Assembly: GCA_015680685.1 (NCBI GenBank)
Contig: MNCI01004258.1
Coordinates: 199,092-263,091, forward strand
Direction of reading: 5' to 3'
From: Gnetum montanum
Taxonomy: Eukaryota > Streptophyta > Gnetopsida > Gnetales > Gnetaceae
Length of the DNA: 64,000 nt
Positions 1-10,899 of the stretch are shown here, one piece after another. Every line of letters begins with the position of its first letter. Position 1 is the first letter of the stretch. The position numbers and the translations under genes are program-made. The notes below the pieces were generated by a model. The model was not told the origin of the DNA and made no database searches. It saw only the letters and a program-made list of their open reading frames with translations.

Positions 1-300
1 AAGTAATGAGCGTTTGTTTGAATTTCTTAGAAGTGCCCAACTTCTCCCAATTGATGATCTTAGATTTAGGGGTGGAAGTTGGCGACACTCACGTTCCAAT
101 GTGTCTATGCCACGGTTGTTGGCATGAGTTTCCTCAGTTTGTTCCATGCATATTTTTCTGCTCCTACGAGTAGTTGTCAACCACGGGGTATCTACTACTT
201 CTTGTGTGGTTGCTACATACAGGCATCTTTGTTGCAGAGTTTCTTGGGCACACCTGTTACATGGAGACATTTCCTCCAAAATGTTCGTAGGCATTAGAGG
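1..300 (-). repeat. Fragment of Athila-like internal DNA (protease-RT spacer)
   Basis: This stretch resembles the segment between protease and reverse transcriptase of copy A (about 13820-14120): the same order of a 'ttccatgcatat' block, a 'gccac/gccatt-gggtgcc' type block and a 'catacaggcatctttg' block. No reading frame is kept. Copy E has its own version of the same spacer near 1330-1400, so this piece is either a second copy cut off by the window edge or a rearranged part of E. A short plus-strand open frame here is a chance product. Confidence 0.5.
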
Positions 301-1300
301 AGTTGAATGTAACACACACTTATGAAAAAAACACACATGTTAAAACCAATGAATTAAGATTAGTACTCTATGTTATACAAAACCACAAGTTCTGAACATT
401 TGGATAACAAGATGGAATGGGCTGAAGAAGGGATCGTAGAAATCAGGAGATGAGGTGTCGTATCATGATCATAATGAAATCTTGTGTGTTATTAATGGTT
501 AGATAACCATGTGTCCTTCCTTCCAAGATTCAAACCAAGTCCATACGACATTTAGTGACATTGTGTTGTCTCATCCCATCAACAAACACCCATAAGACTA
601 TCAAAGTTGCAAGGAGTAACATCACTTGGCGTTTTGTCCAAGGGAGGAGCATTATTATGGCACACTTATTTTGGCATTGTTTTTGTTTTTTTTTATGCTT
701 TTGAGAAGTTGGAAACCTTCAAGCATGGGTGCATGTCTTTCTAGTGGGATCCATAGAAGTTTATTCAGTGCCAGTTAAAGTTGCTCTTACTCCCATTTTT
801 CGTTAGATCTATAAGGATATGGTTACAACCTCATCAACATGATAGAACATAGAGAAGTAGCCAAAGAGAATTTACAAATCCACTTGATGTGACACCCTTT
901 ACATTTTGTCTTAGTTTTGCACTCTTCCATCCAGACACAATGGTTATGAAGTTATTTAGAGTTTGGATGATGAGAGAGATTACCATTATGACTAGAGCAA
1001 GAACCTCTTATTAGTGAAATGGATGAATGGATGTCATGATCACAATGTTTGAATAATCAATCCCTTATGATTCAACAACATAGAGAAAAAAACTCACCTC
1101 AATGGGCAACATGATCAATAGTGAGATTACATACAAGGTAAATTAAAACAACAACTAGAAAATGTAGAAAAAGTAGAAAGAATAGGAAAATGATAAAAAA
1201 TTGTAAAATAAAAAGATAAAAGGCACTTAAAAATCCTGAAGATTAGAATGGGGGGTAACCCCCATGACTAAAAATTGGGTCATGGCTAGGATTAATAAGT
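301..1300 (-). other. Noncoding 3' region of copy E
   Basis: No gene is visible. The block is similar to 54250-55330 in copy F. It includes 'ccttcaagcatgggtgcatgtctttc' near 718, shared with copies A, B, C and F, and an A-rich stretch followed by 'acccccatgac' near 1257. It corresponds to the 3' untranslated part between the last coding domain and the 3' LTR. Confidence 0.55.
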
Positions 1301-1386
1301 GGATGAAAGGGATCCATGCATGCATGAAATGTTGGGAACCATTCATGCCCTAGCCACTGGGTGCCTATTGGTGGTGTGGTGGCTAG

Positions 1387-3709
1387 TTAGAAAAATTGTT
1401 GGTCACACACCTGATTGTTATATGTATGATGGGTCAGGATATGAGGCGTGTTAAAATTATGGATGCTTGGCCTACTATTGCACCCTTGATTATGAGCTAG
1501 TATGCATAGATTTATTTGTCTTCCCACATTTGTAGATTCATTGATTGGATGTGGAATTTGAGGATTGATGGATGGTGGCCTTTGTGTACTGTTGAAAGAC
1601 ATTGGTTTAGACAAGGAGGGTGGTGTAGTAGGTTGGCCTTGTGCTGGCTTAGATGATGTAGTGGGTTCACATGTGGTTTGCTTCAACTTATGGCCTTTCC
1701 TCCAGAAAGGATGCTTTCAACATTATGGTTGGGACCCATTGGTGTTAGCATGTCTTTGCATGTTTGCAACACAAGTGGCACTTGTTTGTTGATATTGGGG
1801 TGCTATCCCTTCTTGCATCCTTGGTGGTGGCATACAAAGAGGTGGATTATGAGAATATTGAGGATGAGTTGGATGGTAAGAAGTGTGAGGTGGTGATCCT
1901 TCACGGGATGTCATGTATTGATGATACTCGGGAGAGTGATAGTGGCGAGTTGAAGTGGAGGATGTTAAACTGGTTGGAAAAATAGGATGTTGAACATAAT
2001 AGCTGTGCATTTTCGGCAAATATGGCTAATGTGGTGGTGGCCTCCCCCATGACTGTGGTTGTTGCCACTATAGTTGAGAATGTTGAGGCTAGTAAATAAG
2101 TCCCGTTAGGATGGTATGGTTAGTTATGGGACTATCTATAATTATCTTGTGGGAGAGGAAGTCTCCTAGGCATGGGCTTTTACACAAACTTTGGATTTAA
2201 GACACCTACCCAATACTCCTATAGATGTAACAATATGGGGCATTGGCCCTTTGGATGGTCATATATGAATAGTTCGCATCCATCATCTTCATCCGTGGTG
2301 GAGTCTTTAGCCTCACTCTCGTCAGTCACTTTTTTCTTCTACCAAAAAGTGTTCCTAACTATTTCTTGGTTCGGTGTCCTTTGTTGATTGTGATTACCTG
2401 GTTTGTGTTGTAGAATCTTCTTTGTGACTATTTCAACAATATTTATCACATTTTCATTTATCCATTTAGACATCCTATTGAATTCTGCTTCTAGATCGTC
2501 AATAGGCTCATCTATTGGCAAAGTTTGTTGTGGAATCACCTTATCAATGATAGTTTCATTTTCCTTACCATAAATTTGGACCTCCTTCAATGGAAGAGTT
2601 GGGTCCCATTGATGTTTTTTGACATTCTCCCATTTACACATTTCTCCTTCTTCTTTTTCCATACACTCTATTATCTTTTTGACTTGATGGGCTTGGAGCT
2701 TATATAGTTCCCCTAGGGCATACATCCTAAGGATCCCCCTTGTTTCACTACGAAGCCCATCTACGATGTGGTAAAGTTGCTCTTCCTTGGAGAAACCATG
2801 GCATGGGCATCAATTTAGTAAGACATAATATCTATCTAAGGCCATGTCCAAGGGTTCATGTTGTTCTTGTTTTCACTCTTGGATTTGTCTCCTCAAGTTG
2901 GACACTCTTTTATAGGTTTGGTATATTTCATTGAAAAGGTCCAATATTGTAGACCATTGGTGGATTGAATTTGGTTTCAATAATTGATACCACACTTTGG
3001 CTCTATCAATTAGTGTCCTAGGAAAGAGCTTAAGCTTTTGCCATCTAGTTTCAATGTTGTAGAAGGCACATGCATCTTGGAAGGCTTGTAAATGCTATTG
3101 TGGATCTGTATCATAGCCTCCTGCAAATTTAGGAATATTTTTCATGTTAAGCTTGGGTAAACAACTCTTTTTGCGATGCCTATGAGATATCTTAATAGCC
3201 TTTGTGATATGCATTAGGCTCTTAGTGGCCATTAGGGGTTCATCGTCATCAAATGAATCATGAGAAAAATTTCTATGTTCATGATAACTTTTTTGACTTT
3301 TCCCATGGGTTTGATTCCAATTTTTAGTCTAACCCTTTAATGGAGCTCTATCTCTATACCTACGTTCATCTTTATCAGAACTAGATGTTGAAGGTAAAGA
3401 GGAAGATGAGGTATCGGAAGAATTGCCATGGCTTCTATGGTGTTCCTTAAGGTCTCTTGGTTTATCGTTTCTAGTTTTCGAGGAGGTCTTAGGCCTTGAG
3501 GCCTCCCCTAGTCTAGGACTTACATCATCTTCTCCAAAATTGTCTGCCTTAGGTGAATGTAGTCTTTGAGTGCCATTAGGATGGTCATGATCATAAGAAA
3601 CCCTTGCATAAGGTTGATCACTCCAATCTTCTTCATCGTATATCTCATTAGATCTCCAATTAATGTGTTTGCTATTTAGTGCATTGTCATTTCTGTGAGA
3701 GAGAGACAT
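1387..3709 (-). pseudogene. gag: gag relic of copy E
   Basis: The minus-strand frame starts at an ATG at 3709 and opens with about 126 uninterrupted codons that are Ser/Arg/Asp-rich (…RDLKEHHRSHGNSSDTS…). It continues, with stops and shifts, through the capsid-like block 'FNEIYQTYKRVSNLRRQIQ', then 'LDMALDRYY' and 'CPCHGFSKEEQL' (about 2760-2960). A further clean stretch of 128 codons lies at 2339-2725. The same block order is found in gag of A, B, C and F. Gag would form the particle shell. Compared with A, B and C, the conserved N-terminal segment containing 'VYTHLDEYVP' is absent, as in F. Several stops look like CAG to TAG changes. No zinc knuckle was recognised. Confidence 0.7.
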
Positions 3710-3815
3710 TGTTCTTGCTTTATAGTGTATGTGATTTAATATTTTCTGAAAGATATATTGATAATTTTTTTACAATGATCTTGTATAATATAACTAATCT
3801 AGATAACTGGAACCA

Positions 3816-3833
3816 TCACCGACAATGGCACCA
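3816..3833 (-). other. Primer binding site of copy E (tRNA-Asp type)
   Basis: The plus strand reads TCACCGACAATGGCACCA, which matches 14 of 18 bases of the plant tRNA-Asp 3' end (TCCCCGGCAACGGCGCCA). It lies one base left of the LTR start, the expected place for a minus-strand element. Three of the four differences are transitions. Confidence 0.75.
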
Positions 3834-3834
3834 A

Positions 3835-4695
3835 TGATGAGTAGTGAGGTACCCCTATGCTCAACCATACAAATCACAAGCATTCACACATGATCCGGTT
3901 GGATTCTGTGGATGGAACTAGTTGTGACACCTAGATCGTTATGTCTTGATTGTAGTTCACTGTCTTCCCACTTGGACTAGTGGTAGCTTTTTCATCTATG
4001 GTTTAGTCCAAGGTGAGGTGTATGATGTTTCCTAACTCTATGCTACTCCTGGTGACAAAAAGAGATAAATTAATTAACTAATGAGTAATGAAAAATAAAG
4101 TCTAAGTTAGCCTATGATGATGGTATCGACTCTTAATCCTTTGTACATGTCTTGGACTTCATGGAGCTACTTTTGGGATTATCAAGTGTATGTCATTGGT
4201 TGTTCCAAATAATACACCTCTGGGCAACCAAGTATTTACACTTAACGCTTGTGATTAAGGTGTATGCATTCTGCTTAACAATAGAAAGAGTAAATAATAA
4301 TAAATAGAATTTTTAACTAAAGAAAGAATTAAATAATTAAAGTAATAATATTATCTAAGTGGATGATGCAATGATGGAAGTAATCTTGATTTTTATTGCC
4401 AGTCATGTAACATGTCAAAATACGTCACACTTGAATGAAGGTGCCATACGACTACAAACATCATATTGTGGGCATGCACTCGGAATAATAGAAAGAAAAG
4501 AAACTAAAACCAACTATTCTAGAATGTGCAAAAATTCTAAGCCAAAAATTGTCTTATTTAGAAGCCTAAGTGCAATATTTATAGGCAAGGTCTAGATGAG
4601 GAGACATTGGGTATCTGACATCACTTATTAGCCTCGACATTAGGACTCCAACGTCGTGTATCTGACGGTAGGGCCCGTCAAATCACATCTCATTA
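3835..4695 (-). repeat. 5' LTR of copy E (861 bp)
   Basis: In plus orientation it begins TGATGAGTAGTGAGGTACCC and ends CTCATTA, the decayed form of the family end CTCATCA. It shares the 'gctcaaccatacaaat' block, the 'ttggttaccaagt' type block and the 'gggcactcggaa' block with the other LTRs of the family. The part between TATA-like box and end (4590-4690) has its own pattern with two 'gtatctgac' repeats. Confidence 0.8.
4574..4584 (-). promoter_or_regulatory. TATA-like box in 5' LTR of copy E
   Basis: The minus strand reads CTATAAATATT. A TATAAAT box lies at the same relative place in every LTR of this family, about 100-170 bp from the TGATGA end in element orientation. Confidence 0.5.
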
Positions 4696-4699
4696 GAAT

Positions 4700-5591
4700 T
4701 TATGGGCTCTTTCAAATACAATATAGAACATTAGATGAAATGCTTAGAGATACTTATTGGAAGGCTGTGAATCCCAATATTTCAATTTGATTAAGAAGAA
4801 CTCCAAACTTGATAACATTGAATGACTAGTTTTGTGAAGCTATAGACTTAGAAAGATAATTGAACTTGAATAATGAATAGATTATGATGAATCAAAAAAG
4901 AGAAGAGAAAATGATGATTCCTGTGCAAGATTTTGCTCAACTTAAAGCATTATCGGGTCCATGTTGTATTAAGATGGAGTAAGAGTTAGAAAATAGAAAA
5001 TTTGAAAAGGGACAATTAGTGAAATATTTATCCAACAAAGTAGTGAACCTAGAAAAAGCTTTATCAAGAGTTAAAATCAAGGAAGAAAAGGAAAATAGAA
5101 AGTATTAGCATCAAGATACTATGTTAGTAGAAGTTGAGGATGAAAATGATCTTATTATGTCTAACTTTCTTGATATTGAATTAGATAATGAGTTATCTAG
5201 TGTTCATTATGCAAGCAAATCTTCTAATAATGGATCTAGTGGTACTTCCTCCCTATCAAGTATTGAAGAAGATATATCATTAGATGAAGAGTGTAATAAC
5301 ATTGAGGAAAATGGATATAATCTTCAATCAAAAGAAATATTAACTACTTCTAAGCCTCTAAATGTCATTTTTGATCCATCTACTAAGAGAAAGGTTTTTG
5401 AACTAAGTAGAAGAGAGAAGAATAAAAGTAAAGAAGATCAAGTAGAGCAAACTACTCAAAATAAATCTTTTAATAAATGGATGAAGAAACTAGGCTTTTA
5501 TGTAGATGAAAAATATGATTTAATTGAAGATCTTAAACATGTTGGGGCAAGTATTAGCATATATCAATTGTTACAGATTGGAGATCAATAG
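4700..5591 (+). pseudogene. gag: gag C-terminal part of element T
   Basis: The clearest frame (5121-5591, 156 codons) is acidic and Asn/Ser-rich, then Lys-rich. It ends with 'EDLKHVGASISIYQLL', which resembles the pre-protease segment of Tat-related gag-pol proteins ('…I.VYDLL…'). From 4700 to 5120 the sequence is coding-like but broken by stops, and Lys/Glu-rich, perhaps coiled coil. No zinc knuckle is visible. The frame runs on past a single TAG at about 5589 into the protease, which suggests that gag and pol were one reading frame. The 5' half of gag is missing, because copy E borders this end. Confidence 0.55.
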
Positions 5592-6182
5592 AGAAAAGCT
5601 TTAGAGTTCATTAAGGGTAAAAAGAGAGTTGGAGATTTAGAGTTAAGCTATGTGTCTAACATTGATAAGAAAATAAAAAATAGCTATGATTGTACTCCTC
5701 ATAAAGAAGCTCCTCCTTTTCTTTTGATAATGAAGTTGAAGAATAAGTATTTGCATAATTGTTTGGTTGATTCTGGAGCTACCTCTACTATTATGCCATT
5801 ATCTATATGCAAAGAACTTGGTTTGGTTCTTGAATAATCTAATAAGAAGATTTTCCAAGTGGATAAAAGTAGAGTTAAGATTGTGGGTTAATTATCCAAT
5901 GTTTTACAAGAAATTGCTTCTGAACCTTGTATCAAAAGTAGAGTAGCTATTTAAGTGGTAGACATACTAGATTCACATAGTCTTTTGTTGACTAGAAGTT
6001 GGAGTAAAAATTTCTCTAGTTATATATCAATAGATTATTCTCATATGTGGTTGCCTTGGAAAGGAGAGTTGAATCAAATATACATATACAATGAGCCTTT
6101 AATGAGTGAAGACATTACTTCAAATGGAAAGAACAAAGTTATTCAAATAAGAGCTTTTGAAACTAGAATTTACACACTTTAA
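5592..6182 (+). pseudogene. Aspartic protease of element T
   Basis: The clean segment 5652-5837 contains the retropepsin active-site motif 'LVDSGATSTIMPLSI' (catalytic Asp in D-S-G). It follows a 'PPFLLIMKLKNKYLHN' strand region. After one stop the frame continues to 'SWSKNFSSYISIDYSHMW', a segment I know from protease-RNase H linkers of plant Tat-related polyproteins. The enzyme would cut the gag-pol polyprotein. Stops near 5835, 5888 and 5953 break the frame. Confidence 0.75.
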
Positions 6183-6667
6183 GAACTTGATAATTTAGAG
6201 AAAGAGAAATATCAAGATAAGAGCAAATGGGAACTATACTTTGATGGTTCTTGTAACTCCAAAGGTGTAGGAGTTGGGATAGTTTTAGTAAAAGATGATT
6301 CCCCAAAAATGTTTAAGGTAATTCATCTATCTTTTCCTTGTACTAATAAGAAGGCTAAATATGAAGCTTTGAGTATTGTAATTAAAACAACATTGGAAAA
6401 TGGAATTAAGGTAATCACCACAAAATGAGACTCAAAATTAGTTTGTGACATATTAAAGGTGATTGTGTAGTAAAAAGTTCATTCTTGCGACCATATAAAC
6501 AACTTGTTTGTAAAATGTTGGATCAGTTTCATCATTACCAAATACAATATATAGGTAGAAAGGATAATTATATAGTAGATGATTTGGAAAAAGTAGCATC
6601 ATCATTAGATGTGAGAAGAATAGAAATTTATGAAGGTGTAATGATTGAGAATGAACATCAACCATGA
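6183..6667 (+). pseudogene. Archaeal-type RNase H upstream of RT in element T
   Basis: The segment reads 'KWELYFDGSCNSKGVGVGI', then 'CTNKKAKYEAL', a stop followed by 'DSKLVCDI', and 'YQIQYIGRKDNYIVDDLEK'. These match the order of the RVT_3-type RNase H fold. The first catalytic Asp (FDGS), the Glu (YEAL) and the Asp of DSK are visible, as is the last one near N-x-x-VDD. The domain is placed between protease and reverse transcriptase. A TGA just before DSK and a double stop near 6470 break it, and the second half is in another frame. Element T also has an ordinary Ty3 RNase H after its reverse transcriptase, so this is a second RNase H. Confidence 0.75.
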
Positions 6668-7860
6668 ATACCATATAATATAAAGCACTTACAAGTATAT
6701 AAAGATGATGAACAATTACTTAGATTCTTAAGAAATAAACATGAATTCAAAGATCAAATTATACTTGAAACAAAGTCAAGGTTTAAGGTAATTCTATTTC
6801 CAAAAAAGGAAATTGTTTATGAACATGAGTTTAGCCAAAAATTTCTTACTAGAAAAAATATATAGAATCTAGATGAGCAAGCTTTTTAAGTAGTGAATCT
6901 TGAATCTACTAAAATACCAAAGATGTTGAATGTCATAAAGGAAAAGGATTCATTTGTTAAGTAAAAGTTATCATTACTCCTATAGAAAAATTTGAAAAAT
7001 TTTGCTTAGTTTTACGAAGATCCTAAACTTTTAGACAGGTAGAGTGATGGTTGTAAGATAGTTAAGCAGAAACAAAGGAAGTTTAATCCATTATTTGAAC
7101 TAGCCATGGTAGTTAAGATCAAGGAATTATTACAAGCCCAAATCATATATTTAGTTCGATATTTGACATGGTTTGCTAACCTTGTTCTAATAAGGAAAAA
7201 GAATGGTGATATTAGGCTTTGTGTGAATTTCAGAAATTTGAATGAAGCCTTTGAAAAAGATAAATATCCACTTCCTAGAATTGATGAAATATTGGTCAAA
7301 GTATCATGTTGTTAAGTATATTCTTTCCTAGATGGTTTTTCAAGCTATAATTAGATCATGGTAGATAAGGGTGATAGATATAAAACAACATTTATCACTA
7401 AGTGGGGAACTTTCTCTTATCAAAGAATGCCATTTGGATTATCAAATGTTGGAGCTACTTTTCAAATAACAATGCATTTAGCTTTTAAAGGTTTAATAGG
7501 TGAATTTGTTGTTGTTTATTTGGATGATATCACTATCTTTTTAAAAAGGAAAGAATATGATACTAGTCATCTTCAACAAGTTGTTGATAGATGTTGTGAG
7601 TATGCTATTTCATTAAATCCTACAAAATGTATCTTTAGGGTTAAATCTGGAAGTTTACTAGGCCATGTTATTTGTCAAGAAGGAATTGCTATAGATAACT
7701 CCAAAATTCGAGTAGTACAGAATATTGAGCATCCTACAAGTAAGAAGTCTCATAGATCTTTTTTTGGAAAGATAAATTTTGTTAAGAAATTATCCCTAGA
7801 TTCACTAAAATTACTAAACCTTTCATGCATATGCTAAAGAAAAATGCCTTAGTAGAGAAA
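6668..7860 (+). pseudogene. Reverse transcriptase of element T
   Basis: After a linker ('HLQVYKDDEQLLRFLRNKHE') the RT palm follows. It has 'LVLIRKKNGDIRLCVNFRN' and 'DKYPLPRID' at 7106-7315, a stop, 'FLDGFSSYN', another stop, then 159 clean codons at 7358-7837. The latter hold 'RMPFGLSNVGATFQ', the polymerase motif 'VVVYLDDITIF' with both Asp residues, 'LNPTKCIFRVKSG' and 'LLGHVICQEGI'. The enzyme copies the element RNA into DNA. Four or more stops (for example TAA at 7313 and TAG near 7352) make it inactive. YLDD, against FMDD in copies A to C, sets it apart from the Athila-like family here. Confidence 0.85.
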
Positions 7861-8208
7861 ACACAACAATTAAAGAGAGCCTTAGTGAACATTTAAAAAG
7901 CAATTCAAGAAGCTCTAGACTTGGTAAAGCCAAGAAGACTTTTAGTTATATGGTTTTGCTTTAAATGATTTAGTTGCTGTCATTTTAACTTAAAAAGATA
8001 AAGGTCAAGATGAACTAATTGGATTTTTTGTTTATTAATTGAAAGGTTCAGAGCTAAATTATTCAGAATTAGAAAAATAGGCTTTCACAGTTATTAAGGA
8101 ACTTTAGCATTTCAAGTATTACTTGGAAAGCTCATTAGTTCATATTATGTTAATAGAGCCTGTGGTTTTAGGTTTTTATTTGAAATATGAAAAACCATTA
8201 AAGGAATG
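7861..8208 (+). pseudogene. Ty3-type RNase H of element T (interrupted)
   Basis: The broken frame shows 'IGFFVY', 'GSELNYSELEK' and 'YYLESSLVHIM', the usual order of the RNase H tethered to gypsy RT ('S+.L...E.NY...EKE.LA'). Stops sit at the Q/E positions before 'AFTVIKEL'. The insertion point of copy A is at 8208/8209. The domain resumes at 18012, where 'WIEKM' matches the usual 'KW...L' end of the region. The unit would remove RNA from the RNA-DNA hybrid. Confidence 0.65.
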
Positions 8209-9028
8209 TGATGTGTGGTGAGGTATCCCTACGCTCAACCATATGAATACGAGCATACACGCACGATTCGGTTGAATTTCAAGGACTAAGTGCTTATGCG
8301 CCTTCACAGAACCCGAACGGGTTAGTCAATCATTGTCTTCCCAAGCTTACTTATATAGAGCGATTGCATGGTTAAGTAAAATTGAGGTATATAATTTTTA
8401 TATATTTTTTGATGTTTATGTCCTAGTGCTACAAAGGGAGAAGTGAACTACGTAACTAATTTAATTTAACTAATCGACTATGCTTTAACTAGTCCTAACA
8501 CCAGCAAATGTTCCCACTTGCTGTACACATCCTGAACTAGTGCAACACTATTGGGATTACCAAATGCTAATCATTACTGGGTTACCAAGTGTTCCACGCA
8601 TGCTCAAAGTGGTGGTACTGAGTGTGCTTACTTGGGAGAGTTAATAATGTGAGAGAGAGAACATTAATTAACTAAGGAAAGTATTAAACAATTGTAAATA
8701 ACATTAAATAAGCTATTCTGAATGCTGCAAGGGTTATCATAAAGTTCATCTTTATTTCTGGCCATAAGGTGTGCTCAGGTACATAATGCTCGAATAAAGA
8801 TTCGTTCACTTTATGACTTCTATTGCGGGCACTTAGAAATGATTCTAACTCTAAGGAAGGAAAACTGCAAGAGTTCGGGTAAGGGACTAAGACTAACTAT
8901 GCAAACCAAGCGTGCCCACCTCTTATTTATAGGTGATGAGGCGGGTCCCAACATTAGATGCCCGATATCGCTTGGTGAGCCTTGATATCATGGATGCGAT
9001 ATCGCAGCCTCGATATTGTAGTTCATCA
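8209..9028 (-). repeat. 3' LTR of copy A (820 bp)
   Basis: In plus orientation it starts TGATGTGTGGTGAGG and ends GTTCATCA, directly followed by the PPT complement. A TATA-like box (CTATAAATAAGA on the minus strand) lies at 8921-8932. Between it and the end (8945-9022) there are four GATATC/GATATT-type repeats. Confidence 0.93.
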
Positions 9029-9041
9029 TACCCTCGCGATT
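9029..9041 (-). other. Polypurine tract of copy A
   Basis: The minus strand reads AATCGCGAGGGTA directly before the LTR (TGATGA). In copies C and H the tract is GGGGGTA. It would prime plus-strand DNA synthesis. Confidence 0.7.
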
Positions 9042-10899
9042 GAATGAAAACACATCCTCGAGTTCCTTACAAAATATTGGGAAGGTATGGGATGACAGAC
9101 TCAAAGTGCCCAGTGAATGGATCAACAAACATATTATAGCATTAGTGTTCATAACCATTATGGTGAATAGTGTATATATATGACATCTAGACCCTCATTC
9201 GACAACTTGAAGAGAAAGAGAGAGAGAAAAGAGAATGAGGTGTGTTGCTGCCAATGTAAAAAATGTGCACTTCATTGTTTATCCATAGCCACGTGATGAA
9301 GCGTGTTCCTTGCATAACTACTCTCGCTCCAGTCCATCCCGAGTGCTCCCTCGTATCCTAGTCCATTGTTTGTATGGTCGCCATCTGCACACACAACATA
9401 GTCATGAATTAGCAAGGATAGATAAGATACAATGTAGTTGATACCTTGCCCTAGTATAAAGTAGCTTGGCTGGGTTGTGGGAATGGCAGATACTAGGTTA
9501 GAGGTTTATGATTGATAACTACCCAAGGTGTAGGGGTAAGATAGGTATGGAATGGAAAAATTTGTGACAGGGCCCCCACGACTAACAGCGAACCTCCGGT
9601 AACAATAGGGTGGAAAAATTGAAGGAATAAGAAAGATAAGAGAAATAACAATGGTGAAGCCAATAAAATGGATGTCATGGATGGGGATGAAATGAGAAAT
9701 GGTTGATTGTAAAGAATTTTTAAGGGAAAGAACTTAACAATTGTACCATAAAGGAATGTCAATGGGTCCTCCCCAAAGCAAGCTCATGCCTTTTATGCCC
9801 TGATAGACTTGCAAACCAAAGAGTCTGTAGGCTCTAGGAATGATGTATGGAACAATGGTTGAGAGCTTTACCCACAAGAAGTTACCAAAGATGAACAATG
9901 CCTCAACCAAGATATAAACTAATTAAAAAACCAGCAATGAGGTAGAATATGAGAAAAAATATGGAAGGAGAGGAGAAAATGGAATGGAATCCCAAGAGCA
10001 TAGTTGTGTAAAGTCCCATGTGTATTATATGGTTAAGGTGACTAAATAGAATTCATTCTAAATCTAGATTCAAACCAACCACATCCAGTGATCTCACATC
10101 AACACAATTGACCAACCCATCCTCTTGAAGCAACAAGAATGCATCCATTGAGTCACCACCATTCCAAGGAGAGAAAGATAGAGCAATAGGAAGCGAGAAA
10201 GGGCCTTAGTTAGAGGAAACCTTCAGGCATGGGTAACATGTCTTGCCAGTGCCATAACTAGTGCTTGTAGCCCATATTTCATTATTATGTCTAAGGGGTG
10301 TGCTTTGAATTCTCACTAGTTTTTGTTTTGTTTTTTATTTTTTATCATGAGAACCACACCATGCAAAGACTTATTTGATTCATTCGACTTCCTAATGTTT
10401 GGTCATTGATGGAATGGTGGAAAACCCATGAAAAGCATCCAACTACCCAAGAGAATAGCCAACACAAGTGTGTCAAATCCCCTTGAAGTCACACCCTTTT
10501 CAACCATTGAGTCTTTCCTTGGTTTGAAGAATACCAAGTCACCAATTCATTAATAAGTTTATTTAGAAAAAGGGATAGTACATTTCCAAGACAAGGGAGA
10601 CCATAGAGTTGAATGGAGGAATGGATGAAATGGACTTATTGCCTATTTTATCAAAAAAACCATATCTTAGTATCAACATTGAAAGTCAAAGGTAAAAACC
10701 AAACATTAGTAATCAACACCATTATAGTACAATCCACCATCATGAGCACTTATTGTATGATGAATGAAAGTAAATCAAACAAAGAAATAGTAAAAAAATG
10801 AGAATGATGGTGTAAAACAAAAATATGTAAAATTGAAAAGATGTGTAAAACAAAAATTTGTAAAAAAAAAATACAAAAAGAGTTGAGGGCTTAGAATGG
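9042..10899 (-). other. 3' noncoding region of copy A with remnant of a deleted third frame
   Basis: No intact gene is visible. At 9225-9388 a short minus-strand frame begins ATGGCGACCATAC with the same upstream context ('catgactatgttgtg' type) as the start of the third frame in copy C (34268). It soon reaches the PPT-proximal end, as if the roughly 3 kb between had been deleted. Further on are blocks shared by all copies: 'gggtcctccccaaagcaagctc' near 9759 and 'ccttcaggcatgggtaacatg' near 10221. A minus-strand 89-codon frame at 9493-9762 is not conserved in the other copies. Confidence 0.6.

Larger units (their letters stand above)
301..4695 (-). mobile_element. Copy E: gag-only Athila-like LTR retrotransposon, 3' end missing
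   Basis: Read on the minus strand, the copy runs from the 5' LTR (3835-4695) through a tRNA-Asp type PBS and a long gag relic into a noncoding 3' region at 301-1300. It has no protease active site, reverse transcriptase or integrase. Its layout matches copy F, which has both LTRs, so E and F look like one non-autonomous subfamily. The 3' LTR is not seen; at about 300 the sequence switches to a pol-spacer fragment of the same family. On the right the LTR ends in TCATTA and abuts gag of element T; the 5 bases there are GAATT, but the left partner of any target duplication is outside the window. Confidence 0.75.
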
